A stretch of DNA of 64,000 nucleotides, from assembly GCF_963678635.1 (NCBI RefSeq), contig NC_087071.1:19341613-19405612 (forward strand), read 5' to 3'. Under the pieces are notes generated by a model. The model saw nothing but the letters and a program-made list of their open reading frames with translations, was not told where the DNA came from and searched no databases. Source of the stretch: Symsagittifera roscoffensis (taxonomy: Eukaryota > Xenacoelomorpha > Acoela > Convolutidae). Position 1 is the stretch's first letter. The number at the start of each line of letters is the position of its first letter. Shown piece by piece: positions 1-12,361 of this stretch. A program made the translations under genes and the position numbers.

Positions 1-2450
1 GTAGTACTAAGTTTTTCATTTTGGTCTTTATGTTTCTGAAACATGTCATTTTTTGTATTTATCCTTGTTGCGATCTTTTGTGGTACAATTTTTTTTTAAT
101 TTTTCAGGACAGTGTGTGGCTAGTTAAGAAATCTTGATGTGTTCATTGTTTTTCCATTCATCTATTCTACTGGATTAGCGATCGTCGCAGAATCCAATAT
201 GCGCTGTGGTGAGTTTTTGTCCGAAAAAAGTTGTCGTCACAAACTGGTAGTTTCCACTAGCTTCTGGTATTGGCTACTGAATGTTTCTTCAGTTCAGACA
301 TCTTTGAAATACACAGCAACAATTTTTTGGGTTGCTAATGAAATGTGGGTATGCTATTGGTTAATGGTAGTACTAAGTTTTTCATTTTGGTCTTTATGTT
401 TCTGAAACATGTCATTTTTTGTGTTTATCCTTGTTGCGATCTTTTGTGGTACAATTTTTTTTTTAATTTTTCAGGACAGTGTGTGGCTAGTTAAGAAATC
501 TTGATGTATTCATTGTTGTTCCATTCATCTATTCTACTGGATTAGCGATCGTTGCAGAATCCAATTTGCGCTGTGGTGAGTTTTTGTCCGAAAAAAGTTG
601 TCGTCACAAACTGTTAGTTTCCACTGGCTTCTGGTATTGGCTACTGAATGTTTCTTCAGTTTTGACATCTTTGTTATACCCAGCGACGCTGTTTTGGGAT
701 GTTAATGCGTTTTGTTTTTGCTGACGGCTCATTGGAGTTCTGGGTTTTGATTTTGGTTTTTATGTTTCTGACATATGTCTTTTTTGTGTTCATCCTTGAT
801 GCGATTTTTTGTGGTACAAGTTTTTTTCATTTTTCAGGACAGCGTGTGGCTAGTTAAGAAATGTTGATGTGTTCATAGTTGTTCCATTCATCAATTCTAC
901 TGGGTTAGTGATCGTTGCAGAGGCGATTTGCGCTGTGATGAGTTTTTGTCCGAAAAAAGTTGTCGTCACAAATTGGTAGTTTCCACTAGCATCTGGTATT
1001 GGCTACTGAATGTTTCTTCAGTTCAGACATCTTTGAAATACACAGCGACAATTTTTTGGGTTGCTAATGAGTTGTGGGTATGCTATCATTTCATGGTAGT
1101 ACTAAGTTTTTCATTTTGGTCTTAATGTTTCTGAAATATGTCATTTTTTGTGTTTATCCTTGATGCGATCTTTTGTGGTACAATTTTTTTTTAATTTTTC
1201 AGGACAGTGTGTGGCTAGTTAAGAAATCTTGATGTGTTCATTGTTTTTCCATTCATCTATTCTACTACTGGATTAGCGATCGTCGCAGAATCCGATATGC
1301 GCTGTGGTGAGTTTTTGTCCGAAAAAGTTGTCGTCACAAACTGGTAGTTTCCACTAGCTTCTGGTATTGGCTACTGAATGTTTCTTCAGTTCAGACATCT
1401 TTGAAATACACAGCGACAATTTTTTGGGTTGCTAATGAAATGTGGGTATGCTATTGGTTAATGGTAGTACTAAGTTTTTCATTTTGGTCTTTATGTTTCT
1501 GAAATATGTCACTTTTTGTGTTTATCCTTGATGCGATCTTTTGTGGTACAATTTTTTTTTCATTTTTCAGGCAGTGTGTGACTAGTTAAGAAATCTTGAT
1601 GTATTCATTGTTGTTCCATTCATCTATTCTACTGGATTAGCGATCGTTGCAGAATCCAATTTGCGCTGTGGTGAGTTTTTGTCCGAAAAAATTTGTCGTC
1701 ACAAACTGTTAGTTTCCACTGGCTTCTGGTATTGGCTACTGAATGTTTCTTCAGTTTTGACATCTTTGTTATACCCAGCAACGCTGTTTTGGGATGTTAA
1801 TGCGTTTTGTATTTGCTGACGGCTCATTGGAGTTCTGGGTTTTGATTTTGGTTTTTATGTTTCTGACATATGTCTTTTTTGTGTTCATCCTTGACGCGAT
1901 TTTTTGTGGTACAAGTTTTTTTTTCATTTTTCAGGACAGCGTGTGGCTAGTTAAGAAATCTTGATGTGTTCATAGTTGTTCCATTCATCAATTTTTTTGG
2001 GTAAGGGATCGTTGCAGAGGCGATTTGCGCTGTGATGAGTTTTTGTCCGAAAAAAGTTGTCGTCACAAATTGTTAGTGTCCACTAGCTTCTGGTATTGGC
2101 TACTGAATGTTTCTTCAGTTTTGATAGCTTTGGTATACGCAGCGACAATTTTTTGGGTTGCTAATGAATTGTGGGTCTGCTATCGTTTCATGGTAGTACT
2201 AAATTTTTCATTTTGGTCTTTATGTTTCTGAAATATGTCATTTTTTGTGTTTATCCTTGATGCGATCTTTTGTGGTACAATTTTTTTTTAATTTTTCAGG
2301 ACAGTGTGTGGCTAGTTAAGAAATCTTGATGTGTTCATTGTTTTTCCATTCATCTATTCTACTGGATTAGCGATCGTCGCTGAATCCGATATGCGCTGTG
2401 GTAAGTTTTTGTCCGAAAAAAGTTGTCGTCACAAATTGTTAGTGTCCACT
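1..2450 (+). repeat. HOR: three-monomer unit of ~1096 bp, ~2.2 copies
   Basis: A anchors are at 108, 475, 838, 1203, 1570, 1935 and 2300. Units three apart share private variants. Anchors 475 and 1570 are both followed by TGCAGAATCCAATTTGCGC; 838 and 1935 both have TGCAGAGGCGATTTGCGC; 108, 1203 and 2300 share TTGTTTTTCCATTCATCTAT. The unit at 1570 has lost bases at its anchor (CAGGCAGTG). The third copy is only partly kept and diverges after about 2450. All units are type A. Confidence 0.88.
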
Positions 2451-5400
2451 AGCTTCTGGTATTGGCTACTGAATGTTTCTTTAGTTTTGATATCTTTGGT
2501 ATACCAAGCGACAATTTTTTGGGTGTTTGATGCATTTTGGGTATGCTGATGGTTCATGGTAGTTTTAAGTTTTTGATTTTGGTGTTTATGTTTCTGAAAT
2601 ATGTCATTTTTGTGTTTATCCTTGATGCGATCTTTTGTGGTAAATTTTTTCATTTTTCAGGACAGTGTGTGGCTAGTTAAGAAATCTTGATGTGTTCATT
2701 GTTGTTCCATTCATCAATTCTACTGGGTTAGCGGTCGTTGCAGAAGCGGATTTGCGCTGTGTTGATTTTTTGTCCGAAAAAAATTTGTCGTCACAATTTG
2801 GTAGTTTCCACTAGCTTCTGGTCTTGGCCTCTGAATGTTTCTTCAGTTTTGACATCTTTGAAATACACAGGGACGTTTTTTTGGTTTAATGCGTTGTGGG
2901 TATGCTGAAGGTTAATCGGAGTACTAAGTTTTTGGTTTTAGTCTTTTTTGATTCTGAAATATGTCATTTTTTGTGTTTATCCTTGATGCGATCTTTTGTG
3001 GTACAAACTTTTTCATTTTTCAGGACATTTTGGCTAGTTAAGTCATCTTAATGTATTCATTATTATTCCATTCAACAGTTCTACTGGGTTAGCGATCGCT
3101 GCAGAATCCGATATGCGCTGTGGTGAGTTTTTGTCTGAAAAAAGTTGTCGTCACAAATTATTAGTTTCCACTAGCTTCTGGTATTGGCTACTGAATGTTT
3201 CTTCAGTTTTGACATCTTTGGTATACTCAGCGACAATTTTTTGGGTGGTTGATGCATTGTGGGTATGCTGACGGTTCATGGTAGTTTTAAGTTTTTGATT
3301 TTGGTGTTTATGTTTTTGAAATATGTCATTTTTGTGTTTATCCTTGATGCGATCTTTTGTGGTAATTTTTTTCATTTTTCAGGACAGTGTGTGGCTAGTT
3401 AAGAAATCTTAATGTGTTCATTGTTGTTCCACTCATCAATTCTTCTAGGTTAGCGATCGCTGCAGAAGTGGATTTGCGCTGTGGTGATTTTTTATCCGAA
3501 AAAAGTTGTCGTCACAAATTGGTAGTTTCCACTAGGTTCTTGTCTTGGCTAACAAAATTTCTTCAGTTTTGACATCTTTGAATTCCACAGCGACAGTATT
3601 TTTTGTGTTTTAATGGGTTGTGGGTATGCTGAAGGTTAATCGCAGTACTAATTTTTTAGTTTTAGTCTTTTTTGATTCTGAAATATGTCATTTTTTGTGT
3701 TTATCCTTGATGCGATCTTTTGTGGTACAAACTTTTTCATTTTTCAGGACCTTGTGGCTAGTTAAAACATCCTAATGTATTCATTCTTGTTCCATTCATC
3801 AATTCTACTGGGTTACTGATCGTTGCAGAAGCGGATTTGCGCTGTGTTGATTTTTTGTCCAAAAAAAATTTGTCGTCACAAATTTGTAGTTTCCACTAGC
3901 TTCTGGTCTTGGCCTCTGAATGTTTCTTCAGTTTTGACATCTTTGAAATACACAATGACGTTTTTTTTTGGTTTGTAATGCGTTGTGGGTATGCTGACGG
4001 TTTATGGGAGTTTTGGGTTTTTGATTTTTCTCTTTATGTTTCTGAACTATGTCTTTTTTTGTGTTCATCCTTGATGCGATTGTTTGTGGTACAAATGTTT
4101 TCATTTTCCAGAACAGTGTGTGGCTAGTTAAGGAATCTTGATGTGTTCATTGTTGTCCCATTCATCAATTCTTCTAGGTTAGCGATTGCTGCAGAAGTGG
4201 ATTTGCGCTGTGGTGATTTTTTGTCCGAAAAAATTTGTCGTCACAAATTGGTAGTTTCCACTAGCCTCTGTTCTTGGCTACTGAAATTTCTTAAAATTTG
4301 ACATCTTTGAATTATACAGCGACAATTTTTTGGGTTTTAATGCGCTGTGGATATGCTGAAGGTTGATCGGAATACTATTTTTTTTAGTTTTAGTCTTTTT
4401 GTTTCTGAAATAAGTCAGTTTCTGTGTTTATCCTTGATGCGATCTTTTGTGGTACATTTTTTTTTTCATTTTTCAGGACATTGTGTGGCAGTTTAGTCAT
4501 CTTGATGTGTTCATTGTTGTTCCCTTCATCAGTTCCACTTGGTTAGCGATCATTGCAGAAGTGGATTTGAGCTGTTGTGATTTTTTGTCCGAAAAAAGTT
4601 GTCATCACAAATTGGAAGTTTCCACTAGCTTCTGGTGTTGGCTACTGAAATTTCTTCAGTTCTGACATCTTTGAATTACACAGCGACAATTTTTTTGGGT
4701 TTTAATGCATTGTGGGTATGCTGAAGGTTAATCGGAGTACTATTTTTTTAAATTTTACTCTTTTTGTTTCTGAAATAAGTCAGTTTATGTGTTCATCCTT
4801 GATGCGATCTTTTGTGGTACAAATTTTTTTATGTTTCAGGACACTGTGTGGCAGTTAAGTCATCTTGATGTGTTCATTGTTGTTCCATTCATCAGTTCTA
4901 CTGGGTTAGCGATTGTTACAGAAGCGGATTTGAGCTGTGGTGATTTTTGTCCCAAAAAAGTTGTCGTCACAAATTGGTAGTTTCCACTAGCTTCTGTTCT
5001 TGGCTACTGAAATTTCTTCAGTTTTGACATCTTTAAATTACACAGCGACAATTTCCTGGGTTTTAATGCGTTTTGGGTATGCTGAAAATTAATCGGAGTA
5101 CTATTTTTTTAATTTTACTCTTTTTGTTTCTGAAATAAGTCAGTTTCTGTGTTTATCCTTGATGCGATCTTTTGGGGTACAAATTTTTTCATTTTTCAGG
5201 ACACTGTGTGGCAGTTAAGTCATCTTGATGTGTTCCTTGTTGATCCATTCATCAGTTTTACTGGGCTAGCGATCATTGCTTAAGCTGAGATGGGCCGTGG
5301 TGATTTTTTGTCCGAAAAAAGTTGTCGTCACAAATTGATAGTTTCCACTAGCTTCTGTTCTTGGCTACTGAAATTTCTTCAGTTTTGACATCTTTGAATT

Positions 5401-7109
5401 ATACAGCGACAGTTTTTTGGGTTTTAATGCGTTGTGGATATGCTGAAGGTTAATCGGAGTACTATTTTTTTTAGTTTTACTCTTTTTGTTTCTGAAATAA
5501 GTCAGTTTCTGTGTTTATCCTTGATGCGATCTTTTGTGGTACAGACTTTTTCATTTTTCAGGACACTGTGTAGCAGTTAAGTCAATTTGATGTGTTCCTT
5601 GTTGATTCATTCATCAGTTCTACTGGGTTAGCGATCATTGCAGAAGCTGAGATGGGCCGTGGTGATTTTTGTCCGAAAAAAGTTGTCGTCACAAATTGGT
5701 AGTTTCCACAAGCTTCTGGTCCTCGCTACTGAAATTTCTTCAGTTTTGACATCTTTGAAAGACACAGCGACCACTTTGTGGTTTTTTAATGCGTTGTGGA
5801 TATGCTGGCGGCTCATGGGAGTTCTGGGTTTCGTCTTTGGTTTTTTTGTTACTGAAATATGTCTTTTTTGTGTTCATCCTTGATGCGATTTTTTGTGGTA
5901 CAAGTTTTTTCATTTTCCAGGACAGTGTTTGGCTAGTTCGGAAATCTTGATGTGTTCATTGTTGTTCCATTCATCAATTCTACTGGGTTAGTGATCGTTG
6001 CAGAAGTGGATTTGCGCTGATGTGATTTTTTGTCCGATAAAAGTTGTCAACACAAATTGGTAGTTTCCACTAGCTTCTGGTGTTGGCTACTGAAATTTCT
6101 TCAGTTTTGACATCTTTGAATTACACAGCGACATTTTGTTGAGTTTTAATGCATTATGGGTATGCTGAAGGTTAATCGGAGAACTAGTTTTTTAGTTTTA
6201 GTCTTTTTGTTTCTGAAATAAGTCGTTTTTTGTGTTTATCCTTTTGTGGTAAATTTTTTTTTGATTTTTCAGGACACTGTGTGGCAGTTAAGTCATCTTG
6301 ATGTGTACATTGCTGTTCCATTTCATCAGTTCTACTGAATTGGCGGTTGTTGCAGAAGCGGATTTGAGCTGTGGTGATTTTTGTCCGAAAAAAGTTGTCG
6401 TCACAAATTTGTAGTTTCCACTAGCTTCTATTCTTGGCTACTGAAATTTCTTCAGTTTTGTTATCTTTGAAATACACAGCGACAATTTTTTGGGTTTTAA
6501 TGCCTTGTGTATATACTGAAGGTTAAACGGAGTACTATTTTTTTAGTTTGAGTCTTTTTGTTTCTGAAATAAGTCAGTTTCTGTGTTTATCCTTGGTTCG
6601 ATCTTTTGTGGTACAAGTTTTTTTCATTTTTCAGGACACCGTGTAGCAGTTAAGTCATCTTGATGTGATCCTTGTTGATCCATTCATCAGTTTTACTGGG
6701 TTAGTGATCATTGCAGAAGCTGAGATGGGCCGTGGTGATTTTTTGTCCGAAAAAAGTTGTCGTCACAAATTGGTAGTTTCCACAAGCTTCTGGTCTTGGC
6801 TACTGAAATTTCTTCAGTTTTGACATCTTTGAAAGACACAGCGACCATTTTGTGGTTTTTATTGCGTTGTGGATATGCTGGCGGCTCATGGGAGTTCTGG
6901 GTTTCGTCTTTGGTTTTTATGTTACTGAAATATGTCTCTTTTGTGTTCATCCTTGATGCGATTTTTTGTGGTACAAGTTTTTTCATTTTCCAGGACAGTG
7001 TTTGGCTAGTTAAGAAATCTTGATGTGTTCATTGTTTTTCCATTCATCGATTCTACTGGGTTAGTGATCGTTGCAGAAGTGGATTTGCGCTGATGTGATT
7101 TTTAGTCCG
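2451..7109 (+). repeat. Type A monomers without a clear long HOR
   Basis: Anchors are at 2661, 3024, 3383, 3748, 4111, 4477, 4840, 5200, 5562, 5921, 6273, 6635 and 6994. Many units from 4477 on read GTGTGGCAGTTAAG in place of GTGTGGCTAGTTAAG, a private variant that continues to about 13.7 kb. A two-unit duplication of 711 bp links anchors 6635/6994 to 7346/7705. No other sequence is present. Confidence 0.85.
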
Positions 7110-9761
7110 AACAAAGTTGTCATCACAAATTGGTAGTTTCCACTAGCTTCTGGTGTTGGCTACTGAAATTTCTTCAGTTTTGACATCTTTGATTTACACA
7201 GCGACAATTTTTTGTGTTTTAATGCGTTATGGGTATGCTGAAGGTTAATCGGAGAACTAGTTTTTTAGTTTTAGTCTTTTTTTTCTGAAATAAGTCGTTT
7301 TTTGTGTTTATCCTATTGTGGTACAATTTTTTTTTGATTTTTCAGGACACTGTGTGGCAGTTAAGTCATCTTGATGTGTTCATTGTTGTTCCATTCATCA
7401 GTTCTACTGGGTTAGTGATCATTGCAGAAGCTGAGATGGGCCGTGGTGATTTTTTGTCCGAAAAAAGTTGTCGTCACAAATTGGTAGTTTCCACAAGCTT
7501 CTGGTCTTGGCTACTGAAATTTCTTCAGTTTTGACATCTTTGAAAGACACAGCGACCATTTTGTGGTTTTTATTGCGTTGTGGATATGCTGGCGGCTCAT
7601 GGGAGTTCTGGGTTTCGTCTTTGGTTTTTATGTTACTGAAATATGTCTCTTTTGTGTTCATCCTTGATGCGATTTTTTGTGGTACAAGTTTTTTCATTTT
7701 CCAGGACAGTGTTTGGCTAGTTAAGAAATCTTGGTGTGTTCATTGTTTTTCCATTCATCAATTCTACTGGGTTAGCGGCTTTTGCAGAAGCGGATTTGAG
7801 CTGTGGTGATTTTTGTCCGAAAAAAGTTGTCGTCACAAAATGGTGGTTTCCACTAGCTTCTGTTCTTGGCTACTGAAATTTCTTCAGTTTTGACATCTTT
7901 GAATTACACAGCGACAATTTTTTGGGTTTTGATGCGTTGTGGATATGCTGAAGGTTAATCAGAGTACTATTTTTTTAGTTTGAGTCTTTTTGTTTCTGAA
8001 ATAAGTCAGTTTCTTTGTGTATCCTTGATGCGATCTTTTGTGGTACAAATTTTTTCATTTTTCAGGACATTGTGTGGCAGTTAAGTCATCTTGATGTTCA
8101 ATGTTATTCCATTCATCAGTTCTACTCAGTTATTGATCGTTGCAGATGTGGATTTGCGCTGTTGTGATTTTTGTCCGAAAAAAGTTGTCGTCACAAATTG
8201 GTAGTTTCCACTAGCTTCTGGTCTTGGCTACTGAAATTTTTTCAGTTTTGACATCTTTGAATTACACAGCGACAATTTTTTGAAATTTAATGCGTTATGG
8301 GTATGCTGATGATTAATCGGAGTACTAGTGTTTTAGTTTTAGTCTTTTTGTTTCTGAAAGAAGTCTTTTTTTGTGTTTATTCTTTTGTGGTACAAATTTT
8401 TTTCATTTTTCAGGACATTTTGTGGCAGTTAAGTAATCTTGATGTGTTTTTTGTTGTTCCATTCATCAGTTCTACTGGGTAAGCGATCGTTGCAATAGCG
8501 GATTTTAGCTGTGGTGGTTTTTGTCCGAAAAAAGTTGTCATCACAAATTGGTAGTTTCCACTAGCTTTTGGTCTCGGCTACTGAAATTTCTTCAGTTTTG
8601 ATATCTTTGAATTACACAGCGACAATTTTTCGAGTTTTAATGCGTTTTGGGTATGCTGAAGTTAAATTGGAGCACTAGTTGTTTTAGTTTTAGTCTTTTT
8701 CTTTCTGAAAAAAGTCGTTTTTTGTGTTTATCCTTTTGTGGTACAATATGTTTTTTCATTTTTCAGGACATTTTGTGGCAGTTAAGTAATCTTGATGTGT
8801 TTTTTGTTGTTCCATTCATCAGTTCTACTGGGTAAGCGATCGTTGCAAAAGCGGATTTTAGCTGTGGTGGTTTTTGTCCGAAAAAAGTTGTCATCACAAA
8901 ATAGTAGTTTCCACTAGCTTTTGGTTTTCACATCTGGCTGATATTATCAGTTTGATGTGCTCATTTGTATTCAATCATTCAATTCTTTTGGGTTAGTGGT
9001 CGTTGCACTAGTGAATTTGCGCTGGAGTGTTTTGTCTCAATAAAGTTATCACAAATTGCTAGTTTCCACTAGCTTCTGGTCTTGTCTACTAAATGTTTCT
9101 TCAGTTTTCACATCTTTGAAATACACAGCGACGCTTTTTTGGATTGTTAATGCGTTGCGGATATTCTGGCGGCTCATAGGAGTTCTGGGTTTCGTCTTTG
9201 GTTTTTATGTTACTGAAATATGTCTTTTTTGTGTTCATCCTTGATGCGATTTTTTGTGGTAAAAGTTTTTTCATTTTCCAGGACAGTGTTTGGCTAGTTA
9301 AGAAATCTTGATGTGTTCATTGTTTTTCCATTCTTCAATTCTACTGGGTTAGCGATCGTTGCAGAAGTGGATTTGGGCTGTTGTGATTTTTTGTCCGAAA
9401 AAAGTTGTCATCACAAATTGGTAGTTTCCACTAGCTTCTGGTCTTGGCTACTTAAATTTCTTCAGTTTTGACATCTTTGAATCACACAGCGACAATTTTT
9501 TTGGGTTTTATTGCGTTGTGGGGTATGCTGAAGGTTAGTCGGAGTACTACTTTTTTAGTAAATCTTTTTTGTTTCTGAAATAGGTCAATTTTTGTGTTTA
9601 TCTTGACGTGATCTTTTGTGGTACAAATGTTTTTTCTTTTTTCAGGACATTGTGTGGCTAGTTAGGTCATCTTGATGTGTTCCTTGTTGTTCCATTCATC
9701 AGTTCTACTGGGTTAGCGATCGTTGCAGAAGCGGATTTGAGATATGGTGATTTTCTGTCCG
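7110..9761 (+). repeat. 2.65-kb HOR, copy 1
   Basis: A anchors are at 7346, 7705, 8066, 8414, 8767, 9282 and 9646, with a C-like anchor at about 8931. The unit at 8767 is cut short: after about 164 bp (TTGGTTTTCACATCTGGC) it is fused to a C tail that ends in CAATAAAGTTATCAC. The next copy begins at 9762, an offset of 2652 bp, and the two correspond throughout apart from scattered single-base changes. Confidence 0.9.
8767..9050 (+). repeat. Truncated A unit fused to a C tail
   Basis: The A unit that starts at 8767 stops after TTTCCACTAGCTTTTGG and runs straight into CATCTGGCTGATATTATCAG, the centre of type C. It then continues to TCTCAATAAAGTTATCAC near 9050. This is the first C-derived sequence in the window; full C units appear only from 15094. 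The same fusion is present at about 11583 and 13883 as part of the HOR. Confidence 0.87.
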
Positions 9762-12361
9762 AACAAAGTTGTCATCACAAATTGGTAGTTTCCACTAGCT
9801 TCTGGTGTTGGCTACTGAAATTTCTTCAGTTTTGACATCTTTGATTTACACAGCGACAATTTTTTGTGTTTTAATGCGTTATGGGTATGCTGAAGGTTAA
9901 TCGGAGAACTAGTTTTTTAGTTTTAGTCTTTTTTTTCTGAAATAAGTCGTTTTTTGTGTTTATCCTTTTGTGGTACAATTTTTTTTGATTTTTCAGGACA
10001 CTGTGTGGCAGTTAAGTCATCTTGATGTGTTCATTGTTGTTCCATTCATCAGTTCTACTGGGTTAGTGATCATTGCAGAAGCTGAGATGGGCCGTGGTGA
10101 TTTTTTGTCCGAAAAAAGTTGTCGTCACAAATTGGTAGTTTCCACAAGCTTCTGGTCTTGGCTACTGAAATTTCTTCAGTTTTGACATCTTTGAAAGACA
10201 CAGCGACCATTTTGTGGTTTTTATTGCGTCGTGGATATGCTGGCGGCTCATGGGAGTTCTGGGTTTCGTCTTTGGTTTTTATGTTACTGAAATATGTCTC
10301 TTTTGTGTTCATCCTTGATGCGATTTTTTGTGGTACAAGTTTTTTCATTTTCCAGGACAGTGTTTGGCTAGTTAAGAAATCTTGATGTGTTCATTGTTTT
10401 TCCATTCATCAATTCTACTGGGTTAGCGGCTTTTGCAGAAGCGGATTTGAGCTGTGGTGATTTTTGTCCGAAAAAAGTTGTCGTCACAAAATGGTGGTTT
10501 CCACTAGCTTCTGTTCTTGGCTACTGAAATTTCTTCAGTTTTGACATCTTTGAATTACACAGCGACAATTTTTTGGGTTTTGATGCGTTGTGGATATGCT
10601 GAAGGTTAATCAGAGTACTATTTTTTTAGTTTGAGTCTTTTTGTTTCTGAAATAAGTCAGTTTCTTTGTGTATCCTTGATGCGATCTTTTGTGGTACAAA
10701 TTTTTTCATTTTTCAGGACATTGTGTGGCAGTAAAGTCATCTTGATGTTCAATGTTATTCCATTCATCAGTTCTACTCAGTTATTGATCGTTGCAGATGT
10801 GGATTTGCGCTGTTGTGATTTTTGTCCGAAAAAAGTTGTCATCACAAATTGGTAGTTTCCACTAGCTTCTGGTCTTGGCTACTGAAATTTTTTCAGTTTT
10901 GACATCTTTGAATTATACAGCGACAATTTTTTGAAATTAAATGCGTTATGGGTATGCTGATGATTAATCGGAGTACTAGTGTTTTAGTTTTAGTCTTTTT
11001 GTTTCTGAAAGAAGTCTTTTTTTTGTGTTTATTCTTTTGTGGTACAAATTTTTTTCATTTTTCAGGACATTTTGTGGCAGTTAAGTAATCTTGATGTGTT
11101 TTTTGTTGTTCCATTCATCAGTTCTACTGGGTAAGCGATCGTTGCAATAGCGGATTTTAGCTGTGGTGGTTTTTGTCCGAAAAAAGTTGTCATCACAAAT
11201 TGGTAGTTTCCACTAGCTTTTGGTCTCGGCTACTGAAATTTCTTCAGTTTTGACATCTTTGAATTACACAGCGACAATTTTTTGAGTTTTAATGCGTTTT
11301 GGGTATGCTGAAGTTAAATTGGAGCACTAGTTGTTTTAGTTTTAGTCTTTTTCTTTCTGGAAAAAGTCGTTTTTTGTGTTTATCCTTTTGTGGTACAATA
11401 TGTTTTTTCGTTTTTCAGGACATTTTGTGGCAGTTAAGTAATCTTGATGTGTTTTTTGTTGTTCCATTCATCAGTTCTACTGGGTAAGCGATCGTTGCAA
11501 AAGCGGATTTTAGCTGTGGTGGTTTTTGTCCGAAAAAATTTGTCATCACAAAATAGTAGTTTCCACTAGCTTTTGGTTTTCATATCTGGCTGATATTATC
11601 AGTTTGATGTGCTCATTTGTATTCATTCATTCAATTCTTTTGGGTTAGTGGTCGTTGCACTAGTGAATTTGCGCTGGAGTGTTTTGTCTCAATAAAGTTA
11701 TCACAAATTGCTAGTTTCCACTAGCTTCTGGTCTTGTCTACTAAATGTTTCTTCAGTTTTCACATCTTTGAAATACACAGCGACGCTTTTTTGAATTGTT
11801 AATGCGTTGCGGATATTCTGGCGGCTCATAGGAGTTCTGGGTTTCGTCTTTGGTTTTTATGTTACTGAAATATGTCTTTTTTGTGTTCATCCTTGATGCG
11901 ATTTTTTGTGGTATAAGTTTTTTCATTTTCCAGGACAGTGTTTGGCTAGTTAAGAAATCTTGATGTGTTCATTGTTTTTCCATTCTTCAATTCTACTGGG
12001 TTAGCGATCGTTGCAGAAGTGGATTTGGGCTGTTGTGATTTTTTGTCCGAAAAAAGTTGTCATCACAAATTGGTAGTTTCCACTAGCTTCTGGTCTTGGC
12101 TACTTAAATTTCTTCAGTTTTGACATCTTTGAATCACACAGCGACAATTTTTTTGGGTTTTATTGCGTTGTGGGGTATGCTGAAGGTTAGTCGGAGTACT
12201 ACTTTTTTAGTAAATCTTTTTTGTTTCTGAAATAGGTCAATTTTTGTGTTTATCTTGACGTGATCTTTTGTGGTACAAATGTTTTTTCTTTTTTCAGGAC
12301 ATTGTGTGGCTAGTTAGGTCATCTTGATGTGTTCCTTGTTGTTCCATTCATCAGTTCTACT
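9762..12361 (+). repeat. 2.65-kb HOR, copy 2
   Basis: A anchors are at 9997, 10356, 10717, 11066, 11419, 11934 and 12298, with the truncated-unit/C-tail fusion at about 11583. Unit order and private variants match copy 1. One example is the TGGGCCGTGG variant and its open frame at 10070-10348, which matches 7419-7697 and 12372-12650 with at most one residue difference. Confidence 0.9.

Noticed and set aside
108-340. RNA polymerase III A/B boxes (TGGCTAGTTAAG and GGTTCATGGGA-like words), as in a tRNA-derived SINE
   Set aside because: The words match only partly and lie roughly 200 bp or more apart, far beyond normal box spacing. There is no cloverleaf, and the units are tandem, not dispersed.
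7468-7809. Plus-strand open frame of 113 residues, hydrophobic and Phe/Trp/Leu-rich, that might look like a small membrane protein
   Set aside because: T-rich sequence yields Phe/Leu/Val-rich frames by chance. Closely similar units at 10119 and 12421 stop earlier, and indels in T runs shift the frame from unit to unit. There is no consistent start context.
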